A stretch of 64,000 nt of DNA, from contig NC_088295.1 in assembly GCF_032854445.1 (NCBI RefSeq), forward strand, positions 54,109,249 to 54,173,248, given 5' to 3'. Shown here piece by piece: positions 53,677 through 64,000 of the stretch. Source of the DNA: Liolophura sinensis. Lineage: Eukaryota > Mollusca > Polyplacophora > Chitonida > Chitonidae. Position 1 is the stretch's first letter, and each line of letters begins with the position of its first letter. The position numbers and the translations under genes were made by a program. Below the pieces are notes generated by a model that worked only from the letters and a program-made list of their open reading frames with translations, did not search any database and had not been told where the DNA came from.

Positions 53677-53975
53677 ATTTATTTTATTTATTTATTTGAT
53701 TATTTATCACCACACTCAATAAATTTTAGAATGGTGGTTAGTTTTATGGGTGGAGGGAACCAAAGGACTTTTGGCAAACCGCCCGCCTTTGGCAAGTTAC
53801 TAAAAAATTTTCCCATATGTGAAAATGATTACACAAGAGTCACTGATTGCTTATTGTTACCATGGCAGTGCAAGCATTTAGAGCGTGGGAATCTACAAAT
53901 TCCCTGTCCAAGGCCGGGTGTGAACCTGCGCCTCATCATGATGTGTCCTAGCCATTGAAAGACAAGCACCATTAT
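53677..53975 (-). mobile_element. Possible SINE family 3
   Basis: Minus-oriented: a plus-strand ATTTATTTATTTGATT tail, a diverged body with GGTGGAGGGAACC and CCTTTGGCAAGTTAC, and at the far end a tRNA-like head. Read on the minus strand this has TGGCTAGGACAC (A-box-like) and AGGTTCACACCCGG (B box). Head and body differ from families 1 and 2. Confidence 0.5.
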
Positions 53976-55272
53976 AACCAACAAACCAGGTCCTGCTGCC
54001 CCACTGCAGGTGATTGTGACAGGAAGCATGCCATTCACTCATACAACCATGCCTTAACAGTGAGTGCTCCTGGAGAGAGTTTGGAAAATATTTGATTACC
54101 CTTACCAATAAAAGACAGTCAGTAATTACGGTTGCAAAAGGCAAACGCATAAATTGCAGTTTTTCACACAGATAACAGTCTACATTTACGAATGCAAATA
54201 CCGGTGCATCTAAACCAGGCAGAAACTTATATGTGTAATGAACTTTGGAATAGCCTACAAACGTCTGGTAAATCCCTAAATGGTACGCAGAATGTTGTTA
54301 CCTTGTTCACAAAATAAATAATCACAAACATAAAGCTGCAAATTGTTACTGTCTTAGCTATGGAGGATCAGGTTTTGCCACAATTTTTTGTCTGTATGTC
54401 TGTCTGTCAACAACTTTACAGACAGTTTTTGCCTGATTTAAACCTTGTTAAAATTAAATTAAATAATTGTTTTTGAAAATATGAAAGTTCAAATTAATTG
54501 TCCGATTTATTAATTAGAATCAAGTCATTAGTTATTTAAAATGGTTAATTATTTGAAGTCATATTTGGTCCAAAAATTAAAAGCTTAACATTCGTTCTAC
54601 GTGCATGTTATTTCTATAAAGAGATTGGAATTAAACAAAAGAGATTAACCCTTAACTTCTACTTTAAAGCCACCCCATTTGCCTAGGAGCAGAGACGAAC
54701 TTGAACGTTTAACCTTCGCCACAAATTCCAAATCTTGCATCTAATCATCTACTGCCTGAATCTCCATCAAGTGCGGAGAAGTCGGACTCAAGGGGCATAA
54801 CTCTTGACAACTATATCGATCACTCAGGAGACACCTCCCCTTATTGATTAAATAAAACACTTGACATGTACTTATTTTACTTGCCTTCGTTTGTTAATTC
54901 ACTCTTTGCTCAGTTAACTGAATCAAGCAAGTTTGACGAATTTCAACATTATGCATAAAATATTGATGGTTGTTATGATAACAGCAGGTATGAAATATTC
55001 AAGGATTTTGGGCTGACCCCATACACAACGGTTACCGTTTCACTACTGGTAAAGTGCATACGGCGGGATATACTATAGTGACTGAAAGAATTAAGGTTTT
55101 CCAAGGAAATTGGACCATCATGTAAGAATATTTCCAACAGATACTATTTGATTTGTTCACGGCGTTAGCTTAAGGCTTATTAAACGTAGCAGACATCCTC
55201 TTATAAAATACCTTCCATGTGGTTTGTCCCATTTCGTTCCACCCTTACATCTTCTGTTATTTTCAAGTCACA
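53976..55272. other. Non-coding, nothing recognised
   Basis: AT-rich unique-looking sequence. No exon, SINE or tandem array stands out apart from a short (TGTC)n-like stretch near 54390-54410. Confidence 0.5.
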
Positions 55273-55498
55273 TTGAAGTCTGTAGTTCACAGATATTCCC
55301 TGGACTCTTTGTGGAGAGTTGATCAGGAATCGCCGTGTGGCATTGGCATTGAAGTTTGTAGTTCACAGATATTCCCTGGACTCTTTGTGGAGAGTTGATC
55401 AGGAATCGCCGTGTGGCATTGGCATTGGAGTCTGTAGTTCACAGATATTCCCTGGACTCTTTGTGGAGAGTTGATCAGGAATCGCCGTGTGGCATTGA
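55273..55498. repeat. 76-bp tandem triplication
   Basis: GTAGTTCACAGATATTCCCT, GGACTCTTTGTGGAGAGTTG and ATCAGGAATCGCCGTGTGGC repeat three times, starting at 55275, 55351 and 55427, nearly identical. The last copy runs into IDHFPV-coding sequence resembling the end of a LINE endonuclease domain. Confidence 0.93.
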
Positions 55499-56570
55499 TC
55501 ACTTCCCAGTTCATGCATGTTTTTATTGATTACCACATTCAAACAATATATTTTGTAGTCCGAGGTGGAAACTCTAGCAAGTTGACTGAAAGATCTTTCC
55601 TTTGTGAGCAATTCTTAAATGAAGATATAGCCTCTGATAATGTTATCATATTCTGTGAAAATGTGGTTAACGCTCTTAATTATACCAAATCAATATCAAA
55701 ACCTAGGTCCACAGGATGGCCATGTCCTAAACGCCGTGTGCCTTGAATGGAACGACGCTTGTGGTAATGCCGTAAAACACTGCAAAAGGAGTATGTCATA
55801 CAAGAAAATGAAAGAGCAGCCCAAAGCTGCTCAAAAAACTTATTCACGGGGCTCTACTCTCCAATGACTAGGGTATGGCGCAGAGTACAAGCTGTGCCGG
55901 TTGCATAGTTGTTTGGGAATGAGAGACGGTGAGCCCTGTTCTAAAGCTAGGTAAGCCAGCTTCTGACCCGGATTCTTACCACCTTGTATCTCTGACTAGT
56001 ATCTTGCGTAAGCTGATGGAATAGTTGCTCTATCCCAGGTTACAACTTACTGTTTAGTGGCAAATAACCTGTTAACCCCCGTGGTCAAAGCAGAACCCCC
56101 TGGAAATGATATAGCAGTGACTACGTTACAATTCTTGAGTGAGATATTGAAAACTCCTTACATAACAAAAACTTTTTTTTCGCCGTGTACGTTGATGTGG
56201 AGAAATCCCACGACAGGGTTTGACCAGAAGGGTTCTTATTAAACTGCAGTAAATATGACTGCATGAGTATGCAATTTTCTGACAAGTAAACGAATTCGGT
56301 TAAAGTCCGATTGTGGTATTTTCGAGTTGCTTAAGTGCGTTATTTCCCTTACCGTATCCAGTGTTATGATAAATGATGTGCCCTCTGTTATCAACCCTAC
56401 ATTTAAAAATTGCTAGTTTGCTGATAACAAAGCAATTTGCTTTTCGTGCAGGAAACTAGCTGCCAGCAAGTATATACAGCAAGCACTGGACTACATTTGG
56501 GACTGGAGTAAAGAGTGTGGATTTAGAATTTCTGTCTTAAAGGACAAAACAGCATCTGGCTAAAATATAT
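55485..56570 (+). pseudogene. Decayed non-LTR retrotransposon ORF2 (endonuclease end and reverse transcriptase), part 1
   Basis: Conceptual plus-strand segments, in several frames, match non-LTR ORF2 landmarks in order: IDHFPV (end of endonuclease, about 55495), VPWNDACGNAVKHCKR (about 55735), SDPDSYHLVSLTSILRKLME followed by a stop (about 55960-56020), ANNLLTP (about 56060), YVDVEKSHDRV (about 56190), FADNKAI where FADD is usual (about 56415) and ALDYIWDWSKECGFRISVLK (about 56485-56545). Stops and frameshifts show it is dead. The pattern is jockey-like, but the clade is not determined. Confidence 0.8.
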
Positions 56571-57735
56571 ATTAATCGAAAGTAGGATACTCAAGCTTTA
56601 AAAAAAGTATCATACTTTATTATTTTAATGAGATTTCACTGAATAACCAGTACGACAAAATGACAATACTGCATAAATGGCTGGTGTGAGGCGAAGCAGC
56701 CATCTTGAGAGTTTTATCCAATTGGAAACGTTGCTTTCAGATTGCGCGGCCTAAGCTGTGACGTAGCCTTTACCCATTCACTGATATATGATAACACAAA
56801 ACTACAGCATAAGACATCATTTTGAGATCGTTTACATGTAGCCGAAGGGCAATTCAACAAAGCATTGTGGGGCAGGTCTATATCATTTACGGTCGTTCAT
56901 TTAGGCCTACTTATTTATTTTTTTGTCGTTCTTTTTAGCGTTTAGTCAGCAGTTTCTAAATAACAAATATCAGAGTTAGTCCAAAATGTTATGGTGTAAT
57001 TTTTTTTCTCTGAATTTATTACAGCTGAAGAGAAATCAGTTTTGCTCCTTCATCTTTCTCGCATACAAGCTTTTCTTTTATTTTCTTTTATAAAATACAG
57101 AAAATTATTGAAACGCTGTGTTCAGGCCGAGGTTTTGCTTTCATCTCAGTAGGCACTGCGACAAAATTGAAGCATAACATCCAGCGACAGTCGAATGCCT
57201 AGATCATCCTCAGTGGTACTTAGATTTATTGAGCATGAATCTAGTTGTACAACAATCCCACTGTAATGTTGTAAACATTTAATTGGACCAAAAATCACCA
57301 CCACAACCCCTCCGGAGGCTAGGACCTGAACAAGAACACCCCAGCCGTGAATCTGCAGCTATTTAAACAGGGTCACTGGAGTACATCGTAAATGATATAG
57401 TAGGCCTACTGTATCAACATTTCAAGCAGTGGAAGAAATATTCTTCCAGTATGTTCAGTTTCCGGGAAAACTATAGGCCTACTTACCACTTGGACCTTCA
57501 TCGACGAAGAGCACAACCTAGACTATTATACGAAAATTACCTTCCACGTTATAGAGCTAGAGTAAACATTACGTCAAGTTGCCCTCGATAATGGAGACGT
57601 GCTGAAGCTGTGTCAAGAGGAAGTTTCACTAAACTTGTACTGGGTTGAAAAAAAAATGTAAGAAAGTATTTAATGCCGGTTTAAGATACTTTGAATGGTA
57701 GTGGACACAAACATTAGTATGGTGCTATCTTCCAC
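56570..57735. mobile_element. Dispersed repeat B, copy 2, inserted in the retrotransposon
   Basis: Aligns in order with 27740-29045. It interrupts the reverse transcriptase between the GFRISVLKDKT segment and the FKYLGFIL segment. Inner edges carry AAAGTATCATAC (about 56606) and GATACTTT (about 57687), a short inverted match. Coding capacity is absent. Exact ends and target-site duplication are unresolved. Confidence 0.6.
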
Positions 57736-57960
57736 TTTAAAGCCAGAGGCTGTATTGTCTATTAGGAAAAGTCAAATTCCGGAAGTAAATCTAACACCAA
57801 TCATCCTTGAACAGTATATACCTTCTTCAAGTACCTCGGCTTTATACTCTCGATCGCACCCTTACGTGGAACAAGAGTATTGACTGGGTAAATCGTGGAA
57901 TGTCATTAATTTAATGCGCTGTATTTCAGGCCCGCAATACAAGTCACACCCTGGCAATAC
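57735..57960 (+). pseudogene. Decayed non-LTR retrotransposon ORF2, part 2
   Basis: Resumes the reverse transcriptase after the insertion: RKSQIPEVNLT, then FKYLGFIL (the conserved F-K-x-L-G motif, about 57812) and NLMRCISG (about 57908), in shifting frames. Spacing and order fit the region just after the RT palm, so it is the continuation of 55485-56570. Confidence 0.75.
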
Positions 57961-58234
57961 AAGTGCCCCACGCCCTGTTGGCAGGGACAACACAGCACAC
58001 ATAATTATTTTGGATCATTATTTTGGACCAAATGCCTATGAATAAACATATTGCTTCTGTATGTCATGTGTATCACAAGTTTAAAGTCTCATTACAACAT
58101 CCGTTTTATTAAAAGGAAGCTGATGATGTTAAATCTTTATGTCTAACATCAACTAAGGTCTGTTTCTTTTAGAGAGTCGCATATATTCAGCTCTGTATAA
58201 TCAGTCATACTGGCTACCAAAATTGTCTTTAGTC
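57961..58234. other. Non-coding, nothing recognised
   Basis: Lies between the reverse transcriptase remnant and the foldback element. Confidence 0.4.
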
Positions 58235-58892
58235 AGTGACACGTAACAACACAAGCTCTGCACATGGAAATGCTGGAAGTAGGCTATATATTATTGCACT
58301 TTTTCTAATTCATAATATTAAAGTTCATAAGTTCGGTTTCGACGACAAGAACCCATTGCCTTGGGTGGCGTAATAATTATTCAAAATTAGTGGCATGCTG
58401 GATGTTGAGCGGAGTTCGACGTATTTTGACGGAGGGCGACACCAGTTACATAAACTGTTATCGACTGTAAGCCCTGTTACTGACACTGCTATATTTGAAA
58501 TTATTTACACGTTTTAGACTGATATAACATTAATAAATGAATTTTATTTTACCACTTGTGGTATCTGATCTTACGGCGGTGTGGATATAAATATGCGGGC
58601 GAATTTAAAGCCATGTAGTATATTTGTAGAGACAGTATAGTGTAGGCTGTGTTACTGTGTGGAGTTTGTTCTGACCGCTTATTCTGGCAGCCATTGCAAA
58701 ACAGATTACTCTCCACGCCAATTGTCCAGCATGCAACTTGCTTTTAAAAAATTCTGACGTCACCCGAGGCAATGCGTTCTGGGTGTCGAAACTAAGCTTA
58801 ACATTATGAATTAGAAAAAGTGTTCATTTTCCTTGCAATAATATCGACTTCCAACATAGTCATGTGTAGAGTTTGTGTTGTTACGTGTCACT
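58235..58892. mobile_element. Foldback / TIR element, 658 bp, arms about 180 bp
   Basis: The left arm (58235-58414) starts AGTGACACGTAACAACACAA. The right arm (58711-58892) ends with its reverse complement. Further matches are CTTTTTCTAATTCATAAT, CATTGCCT(T/C)GGGTG and GCATGCTGGA. The central 300 bp is non-coding, so it is non-autonomous (MITE-like). No target-site duplication was recognised. Confidence 0.88.
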
Positions 58893-59381
58893 TCATAATG
58901 ACCAAAAAAAAAAGTATTGTAACTGCATTTTCTTGTTCTTCATGGGTTGTTATGTTCCACTGGCTAAAGGCAATTTTGGTAGCGAGTATAACTGATTTTA
59001 CAGACAACTGAATATAGGCGGCTCTCTAACAGAAATAAACTATAAATACAAACTTTAACACAATAATGAATCAAGAAAGGTTAGGGTGGACCGACAACAA
59101 ATAAACGATGTGTTTAGAATGACAATACCTTCCTGATAAACTGTACTAAACACATGATTTATTAGAGAAAAAATATTAGCTAGCTATATATCCCGCTTAG
59201 TAATTTAACATATATCTAAGCATATTTATCATCAAGAACATTTTAACACAATAATAAACATAGAAAGTTTTACCAAGATTTACGGTGCATATAGGCCTAT
59301 GTATGGATTTTGCCAAAAAAAAAAAATTTTAAAAATAGGGTAGGCTATATGTCAATTACTACCAGACTAAATGCCTTTTGA
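58893..59381. other. Non-coding, nothing recognised
   Basis: AT-rich sequence with an A run near 59318. The 63-codon frame at 58820-59011 overlaps the foldback arm and is not a gene. Confidence 0.45.
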
Positions 59382-59491
59382 TTTATTTATTTGTTTATTT
59401 GATTGATATTTTACGCCGTACTCAAGAATATTTCACTTATACGACGGCGGCCAGCATTGTTTCCCGGGGGAAACCCACAATTGTCAGGTTG
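59382..59491 (-). mobile_element. SINE family 1, short internally deleted copy, with 13-bp target-site duplication
   Basis: Only the tail, the GTACTCAAGAATATTTCACT body and a fused GGGGGAAACCCACAA segment remain. AAATGCCTTTTGA flanks it exactly at 59369-59381 and 59492-59504. Confidence 0.92.
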
Positions 59492-59504
59492 AAATGCCTT
59501 TTGA

Positions 59505-60870
59505 GAGGGAGGGCTACATGGGATATATGAATGGTTTTATGGTCTCTGTATGCATGTCTGTCCAAAGGTATTTTTCTCATTGCAACTTCTACACTTTTTT
59601 CACTGCTCTGAAACTCACGAGGTATAAGTGTTATGGCACGTACATCCTTTGGAGATGTGCACGTGCATTTTTTTACCACTCCGGCCCTGGATTATTTTCA
59701 AAGTATCTGGAGAGAATCTGAATAGATTTCATATTCAAGGCCTCATACAGCTTTCACCAAGTTACACAAGAACTTAGCAAGTGTTTGAATGCCATATGCC
59801 CTTATGAATATGGAGTGTGCATGTGTTTTTTGAGTTAAATAATTATCTGGATCATACATGTATACCAATTTCAATAGTGTAGGGGTTATGCCACACAATC
59901 TGATTTATAAATACATATGATAGAGATTTAAAGTTATAAATTTATGAGTGAAAATAATATTTTGGTCCTCAGTTATTTTAGTTATTATTGTTCAAATCAA
60001 AAAATCATGACAGATTGGTCGTGTTCAGTTCCACAGGCCTGTAATTGGCGGCAGAATGTTTTGCTCTGTAAAACTTTTAGCTTTGGTGTGAACACGCTGC
60101 TCAGAGAAATTACTGCATGTATCAAGTTCAATGCTCCAATAATGGATGGCTGCATTTACATGGTCAGATCATTCGCAATGCTCATAAAGTGATGACGGCT
60201 TTACTGATAATACTGCTTCATAACATAGACTAGGATTTATGTGTCCTGTGCAATGTAACATATGCATGGAAGACGTACTCAAGTCAGTGTAAATCAGCAT
60301 GTAGCTTTCCAATGTTAATTATAACCTGTATCATTCACTAAATATACTAAGTGGACTATATGGTAACTGCATACCAGTATCGAAAGTTGTGCCTTTTTTA
60401 AACTGATTTAAGAACAAATATACAGACTATATTTAACAAACAATGCATGATGCATGTTAGAATATACGTATAGAGGCCGAAGGAAAATGCACACAAAAAT
60501 AAACTAATGTATACATTGAGGAGTACAGCTGCGTTAAATCTTAATTTCTGAAAGACAAAACTGTCAAAAAAAAAACAACAACAACAACAACAAAAAGAAA
60601 GAAACTAATGCTAAATAGTTTATTTTTAATTAATTTATACTATTATGGATCTACACTGCATGAATGTACCAAGTTCGCACTTCGAAGTTCTGTAAATTAC
60701 ATTTTTAAAATGATCAAAAAACATTTTTGACTGTAGTACGGTCAGCATGTTAACTTTTCTAACACCCTGCTTTGTGTAGATATATTGTATAATGTTTAAT
60801 ATTTCATAGCGCAGCACTTATGATTATTTTTACAATTTGCGTGTCAACCATCATGGGATCACCGAACTTG
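59505..60870. other. Non-coding, nothing recognised
   Basis: AT-rich. A (CAA)n stretch lies at about 60568-60592. The 82-codon frame at 59944-60192 has no recognisable domain. Confidence 0.5.
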
Positions 60871-61069
60871 GATTTGAGAATACTGCTGCCTATCGGGAAA
60901 TGTACGAGTCAATTTATCACGTGTCATGGTTGCGCGCACTGCTTCCTTGACAACGCAGACGACTAAGATTGTTAAGGTAGAGACGCAGAGCAGAGTTTCA
61001 AACTGCTCGCTTTATTTCATTCTCTCGAGATGTTCATTTCGCTGAAGGAAAGTTAAGCATTTGAGAAAG
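60871..61069 (+). promoter_or_regulatory. Candidate CpG-richer promoter / first non-coding exon
   Basis: About eleven CpGs fall in 170 bp, against very few in the flanks. A CACGTG E-box lies at 60918-60923, with GCGCGC nearby. The stretch ends at a plausible donor, GAGAAAG|GTAGGA (61069/61070). This could be the start of a plus-strand gene beyond the window. No coding sequence supports it. Confidence 0.25.
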
Positions 61070-61404
61070 GTAGGAATACTGAAATTCTTATGGGTGATTA
61101 CATTAAACACTTCTGATCTATTGGATTAGATACAGTTAGGAAATTCAATGGCGACAGGCTCGTAGCCGTAGTTACAGTAAGTCTTATATGTTCATGTACG
61201 CATTATTGAGGTTCAAGCAAACATCTCATGGTAAGTGCCAGTGGTTTGCTACCCATGCGCTCGGGTTTCTTTCACTTCACCACTAAACGATACTGGTTTT
61301 TAACCTGAATTATTTTTAAATATAATTAAATTAGCGACAACAAAAACATAGGCGACAATGTTTGATAATTAGACGATATTGTTCAGTGAAGGTCGAATAC
61401 CATA

Positions 61405-61570
61405 AATTTATTTGTTTATTTATTGGATCGGTGTTTTACGCCATACTCAAGAATATTTCACTCATATGATGGCGGCCAGCATTATGCTGGGAGGAAACTG
61501 GGCAGAGCCCATTGGACATCCACGGCCATCCGCAGGTTGCTGCAGACCTTCTCACGTACGACCGGAGAGG
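61405..61570 (-). mobile_element. SINE family 1, 5'-truncated
   Basis: Minus-oriented copy from the TTTATTTGTTTATTTATTGG tail to CGACCGGAGAGGAT, without the tRNA-like head. GAATACCATA before and GAATTCCATA after (from about 61571) are a near-match target-site duplication. Confidence 0.88.
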
Positions 61571-62109
61571 ATGAATTCCATACATATTTGTTCTCATGAG
61601 AGGTGGAAATGATAACCCCGGAGGCACTTCACGTTACCATTTCCACGTGTCATTCGAGCAATATTTATAGTATTCAGTATTCATTGTGCAAAAGGATATT
61701 CTAGTTATTATTTATATTTTAATAATTTGATAATTTTGTGTATTTGAACATTTTTGTATTTAATCTTTTGACTGCAGGCTTTCATAGACATTTATCAGGT
61801 ATCATGTCATACATGACACCTCCCATGACACTGTGTTTTATTTCTGTGATGTAGCAATGTTAAAGCTGAGTAAACTTAAATTATGATGTCATCTTGCTGA
61901 ACACGGATTGGAATTTCGTAATACAAAATGTTTTTTTTTTTGACATCATAGTGTCTGGGTATGAAATATCAAAATCTAAAAAAAAAATATTTTTTTTTAA
62001 TATAGCCTATATATGTAAATAATAAAGTATGTTTATGTATGTCAGTAATAGAAAACATAACAAAATTGAAGTGAAATTGTATGGAACTGGTATACTCAGT
62101 ATGTGTGTC
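61571..62109. other. Non-coding, nothing recognised
   Basis: AT-rich with T and A runs near 61929-61995. Confidence 0.4.
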
Positions 62110-62545
62110 TGTAGACTTGATTTTGTCCCAGCATCTTCTCCCAAACTACTGTTCTAGTTTTGATGAAACTTTCCATACATGTTGCCTATTAATTGAACTT
62201 GTGCATGCTTACATGTTAGTTTCAGGGCAGTCAAGTAATTATTGTCATAATTATCTGCATTTAGGACTTTGCATAACAGTACTTTTCCATATATTTAGAT
62301 TTTGTCCATGCACCTTAATGCTGAACCTATTTCCATGAAACTTAGCATATATCTTCCCTATCATCTGAACTTCTGCATGTTTAAGTTTAATTACAGTGAG
62401 GTAATTATTTTCATAGTCACTCTCGTTCAAGTACTTAGTGCAGTAATGGATTTTCACGTACACAGATTTTGTCCATGTAACTCCTGTTAAAGTTTTTTAC
62501 TAATTTCTGTGAAACTTTATATACTAGTATATTTTTTAGTATGGT
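62110..62545. repeat. Old tandem repeat, about 170-185-bp unit, 2-3 copies
   Basis: GATTTTGTCC occurs at about 62117, 62299 and 62466. Each is followed at similar distance by a TTTCCATGAAACTT-like stretch, and the first two also share GCATGxTTA and GTAATTATTxTCATA. Diverged; origin unknown. Confidence 0.65.
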
Positions 62546-64000
62546 ATAGTATATCATCTCAACATCTACATGTGTAATAATAATGAAAGTCACTGTCTGT
62601 CTTTATTTTTTATGTTTGAAAATGGGGGGTATTTCAAACATCTGTATTCTAGTTCTCCTAGGCATTATATAGTCTTTATTCTTGCTGCCCAAAATGATTT
62701 AAAATTAGGCCTTGTATTGAATTAATATTTGAAACAGTTTCTAGTGAGTGATCTGACCAATGTCACTGGTAGTTCTAAATTGTATTCAAACATTTACCGC
62801 GAAGATCAGTTCCCCTGATAAGTCAGCATTTTCAACTTATTTCCTTTAACAAAATTTTACAATTGATATGTAAGTATTCTTCGGTTGAATTAAGGCAAAA
62901 GAGCTGGTTTCATAAAACTCTGACAAAGCGACCTACCTTTTAACGATTTTAAGTACTCTGTTATATACCATATATTCTACCCCGATGGTAGTTCTAAGCT
63001 CTGTGCAAATATGTCCTAAATGACCTATAATTTCATTCATGTTTAAGCTGCTCATGTTGCCAGATTCTGAGAGTTTTATTGATTTTAGGTGTTCTTAGGT
63101 TGGTTTGGAAGGTTGGATGATATCCTACAAGGAAAATGTAAGTTTCAGCTCTAAAAGCAATATCTTGTGACATTTATTTGCCTCCAGAGATACATTTTGT
63201 TTGTTGAAATTTTAGGTCATTTAGTGTTCATAATAAATAGAGACAACCTTTCAAACAAAATCAAGTGTGTCACGCAGCACACCGGCCAGTATAATTACCT
63301 TCTCAAATAATATCATGTCGTCCTGTTTATTTCTACAAATATGTGAATTTGAGTTTTTTTACTTGTTAGATTTGCTTTTGTTAATTATATAAATGTGAAG
63401 TAGCCTATCAGAATTTCCTTCAGTGATGAAAATATTATTTTGCACAGTTTATTAATATCACCTTTGTTTTTTACATTTTTGATATTTTACAAAATATAAA
63501 GTGGAAAAAGAAACATTTGCTTTATGACGTTTCATTTGGAGCTCAGTGGTATGATATGTCATAATACAAAATAGTGTACTTTCACGTTCCTATGTCATGC
63601 AACAATGAGACATGACGTCTTACATATGCAACTTTGAAATATCTAGGTCAACTGTAATGGCCTAAGTTTACCGAAACAATGTTCAGCAGTACCGGGTTAC
63701 ACAACAAACACCCCTATGGCGGTGTTAAACCTTTACACACTTATATATAAGGGAGACAGTCATGTTGTCACCGTTTTAATACCTTAAAGTTCCATTTTAG
63801 TCACAAGAGAAACTAGACAGAAATATTAAAATGATATGAAGGATACCCTAAGGAACAGAGATAACACCTTGGTTCAGAAGGATTTACGATGAATGACATT
63901 ATGTAAACCCTAAAAAGCAAAATCTTTGTTAGTTGCAGTAAAATTTTCCTGATGTGACATCATAATGTTTGTTACACATGTGTGATGACGGATCAGGCAG
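62546..64000. other. Non-coding, nothing recognised
   Basis: AT-rich unique-looking sequence up to the window edge. Confidence 0.45.

Overview
The window is eukaryotic nuclear DNA from an invertebrate animal. It is AT-rich, intron-rich and full of minisatellites and tRNA-derived SINEs. The dominant SINE has a tRNA-like head and a conserved 3' body ending in a run of AATA units. This resembles elements I recall from molluscs and other lophotrochozoans, so a marine lophotrochozoan is my best guess; the species is inference. There are no bacterial-style operons, CRISPR arrays, bona fide tRNAs or rRNAs.

One protein-coding gene is clear. It is a plus-strand F-spondin (SPON1-like) gene spread over 19177-50981, of which I resolve 13 exons. 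They join in frame into 873 codons plus a stop: the C-terminal part of the reeler domain, a Spondin_N domain, two thrombospondin type-1 repeats (TSRs), a complete Kunitz/BPTI inhibitor domain, a Met/Lys/Gln-rich helical repeat region of about 135 residues, and two more TSRs. The first exon or exons (signal peptide and start of the reeler domain) are not found. They may lie in the first 19 kb or outside the window. Vertebrate F-spondin has six TSRs and neither a Kunitz domain nor this repeat, so the architecture is the most interesting biology here.

Layout: 1-1770 is a compound satellite. 1771-19176 is non-coding, with four more minisatellites, SINEs and two LINE 3' remnants; it may be intron 1 and/or 5' intergenic DNA. 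19177-50981 is the SPON1-like gene, with introns full of SINEs and minisatellites, including a G-rich 73-bp array in intron 23323-34972 and a 30-bp array with higher-order structure in the last intron. 50982 to about 53180 is the probable 3' UTR. 53200-64000 is transposon-rich intergenic DNA: SINEs, a decayed non-LTR reverse transcriptase split by another repeat, a 658-bp foldback element, and a CpG-richer stretch near 60.9-61.07 kb that might be the first exon or promoter of a gene beyond the window.

The encoded protein is predicted to be secreted and to work in the extracellular matrix. Reeler/Spondin_N proteins bind matrix and cell-surface partners, TSRs bind glycosaminoglycans and receptors, and the Kunitz domain with an Arg in the P1 position could restrain trypsin-like proteases.
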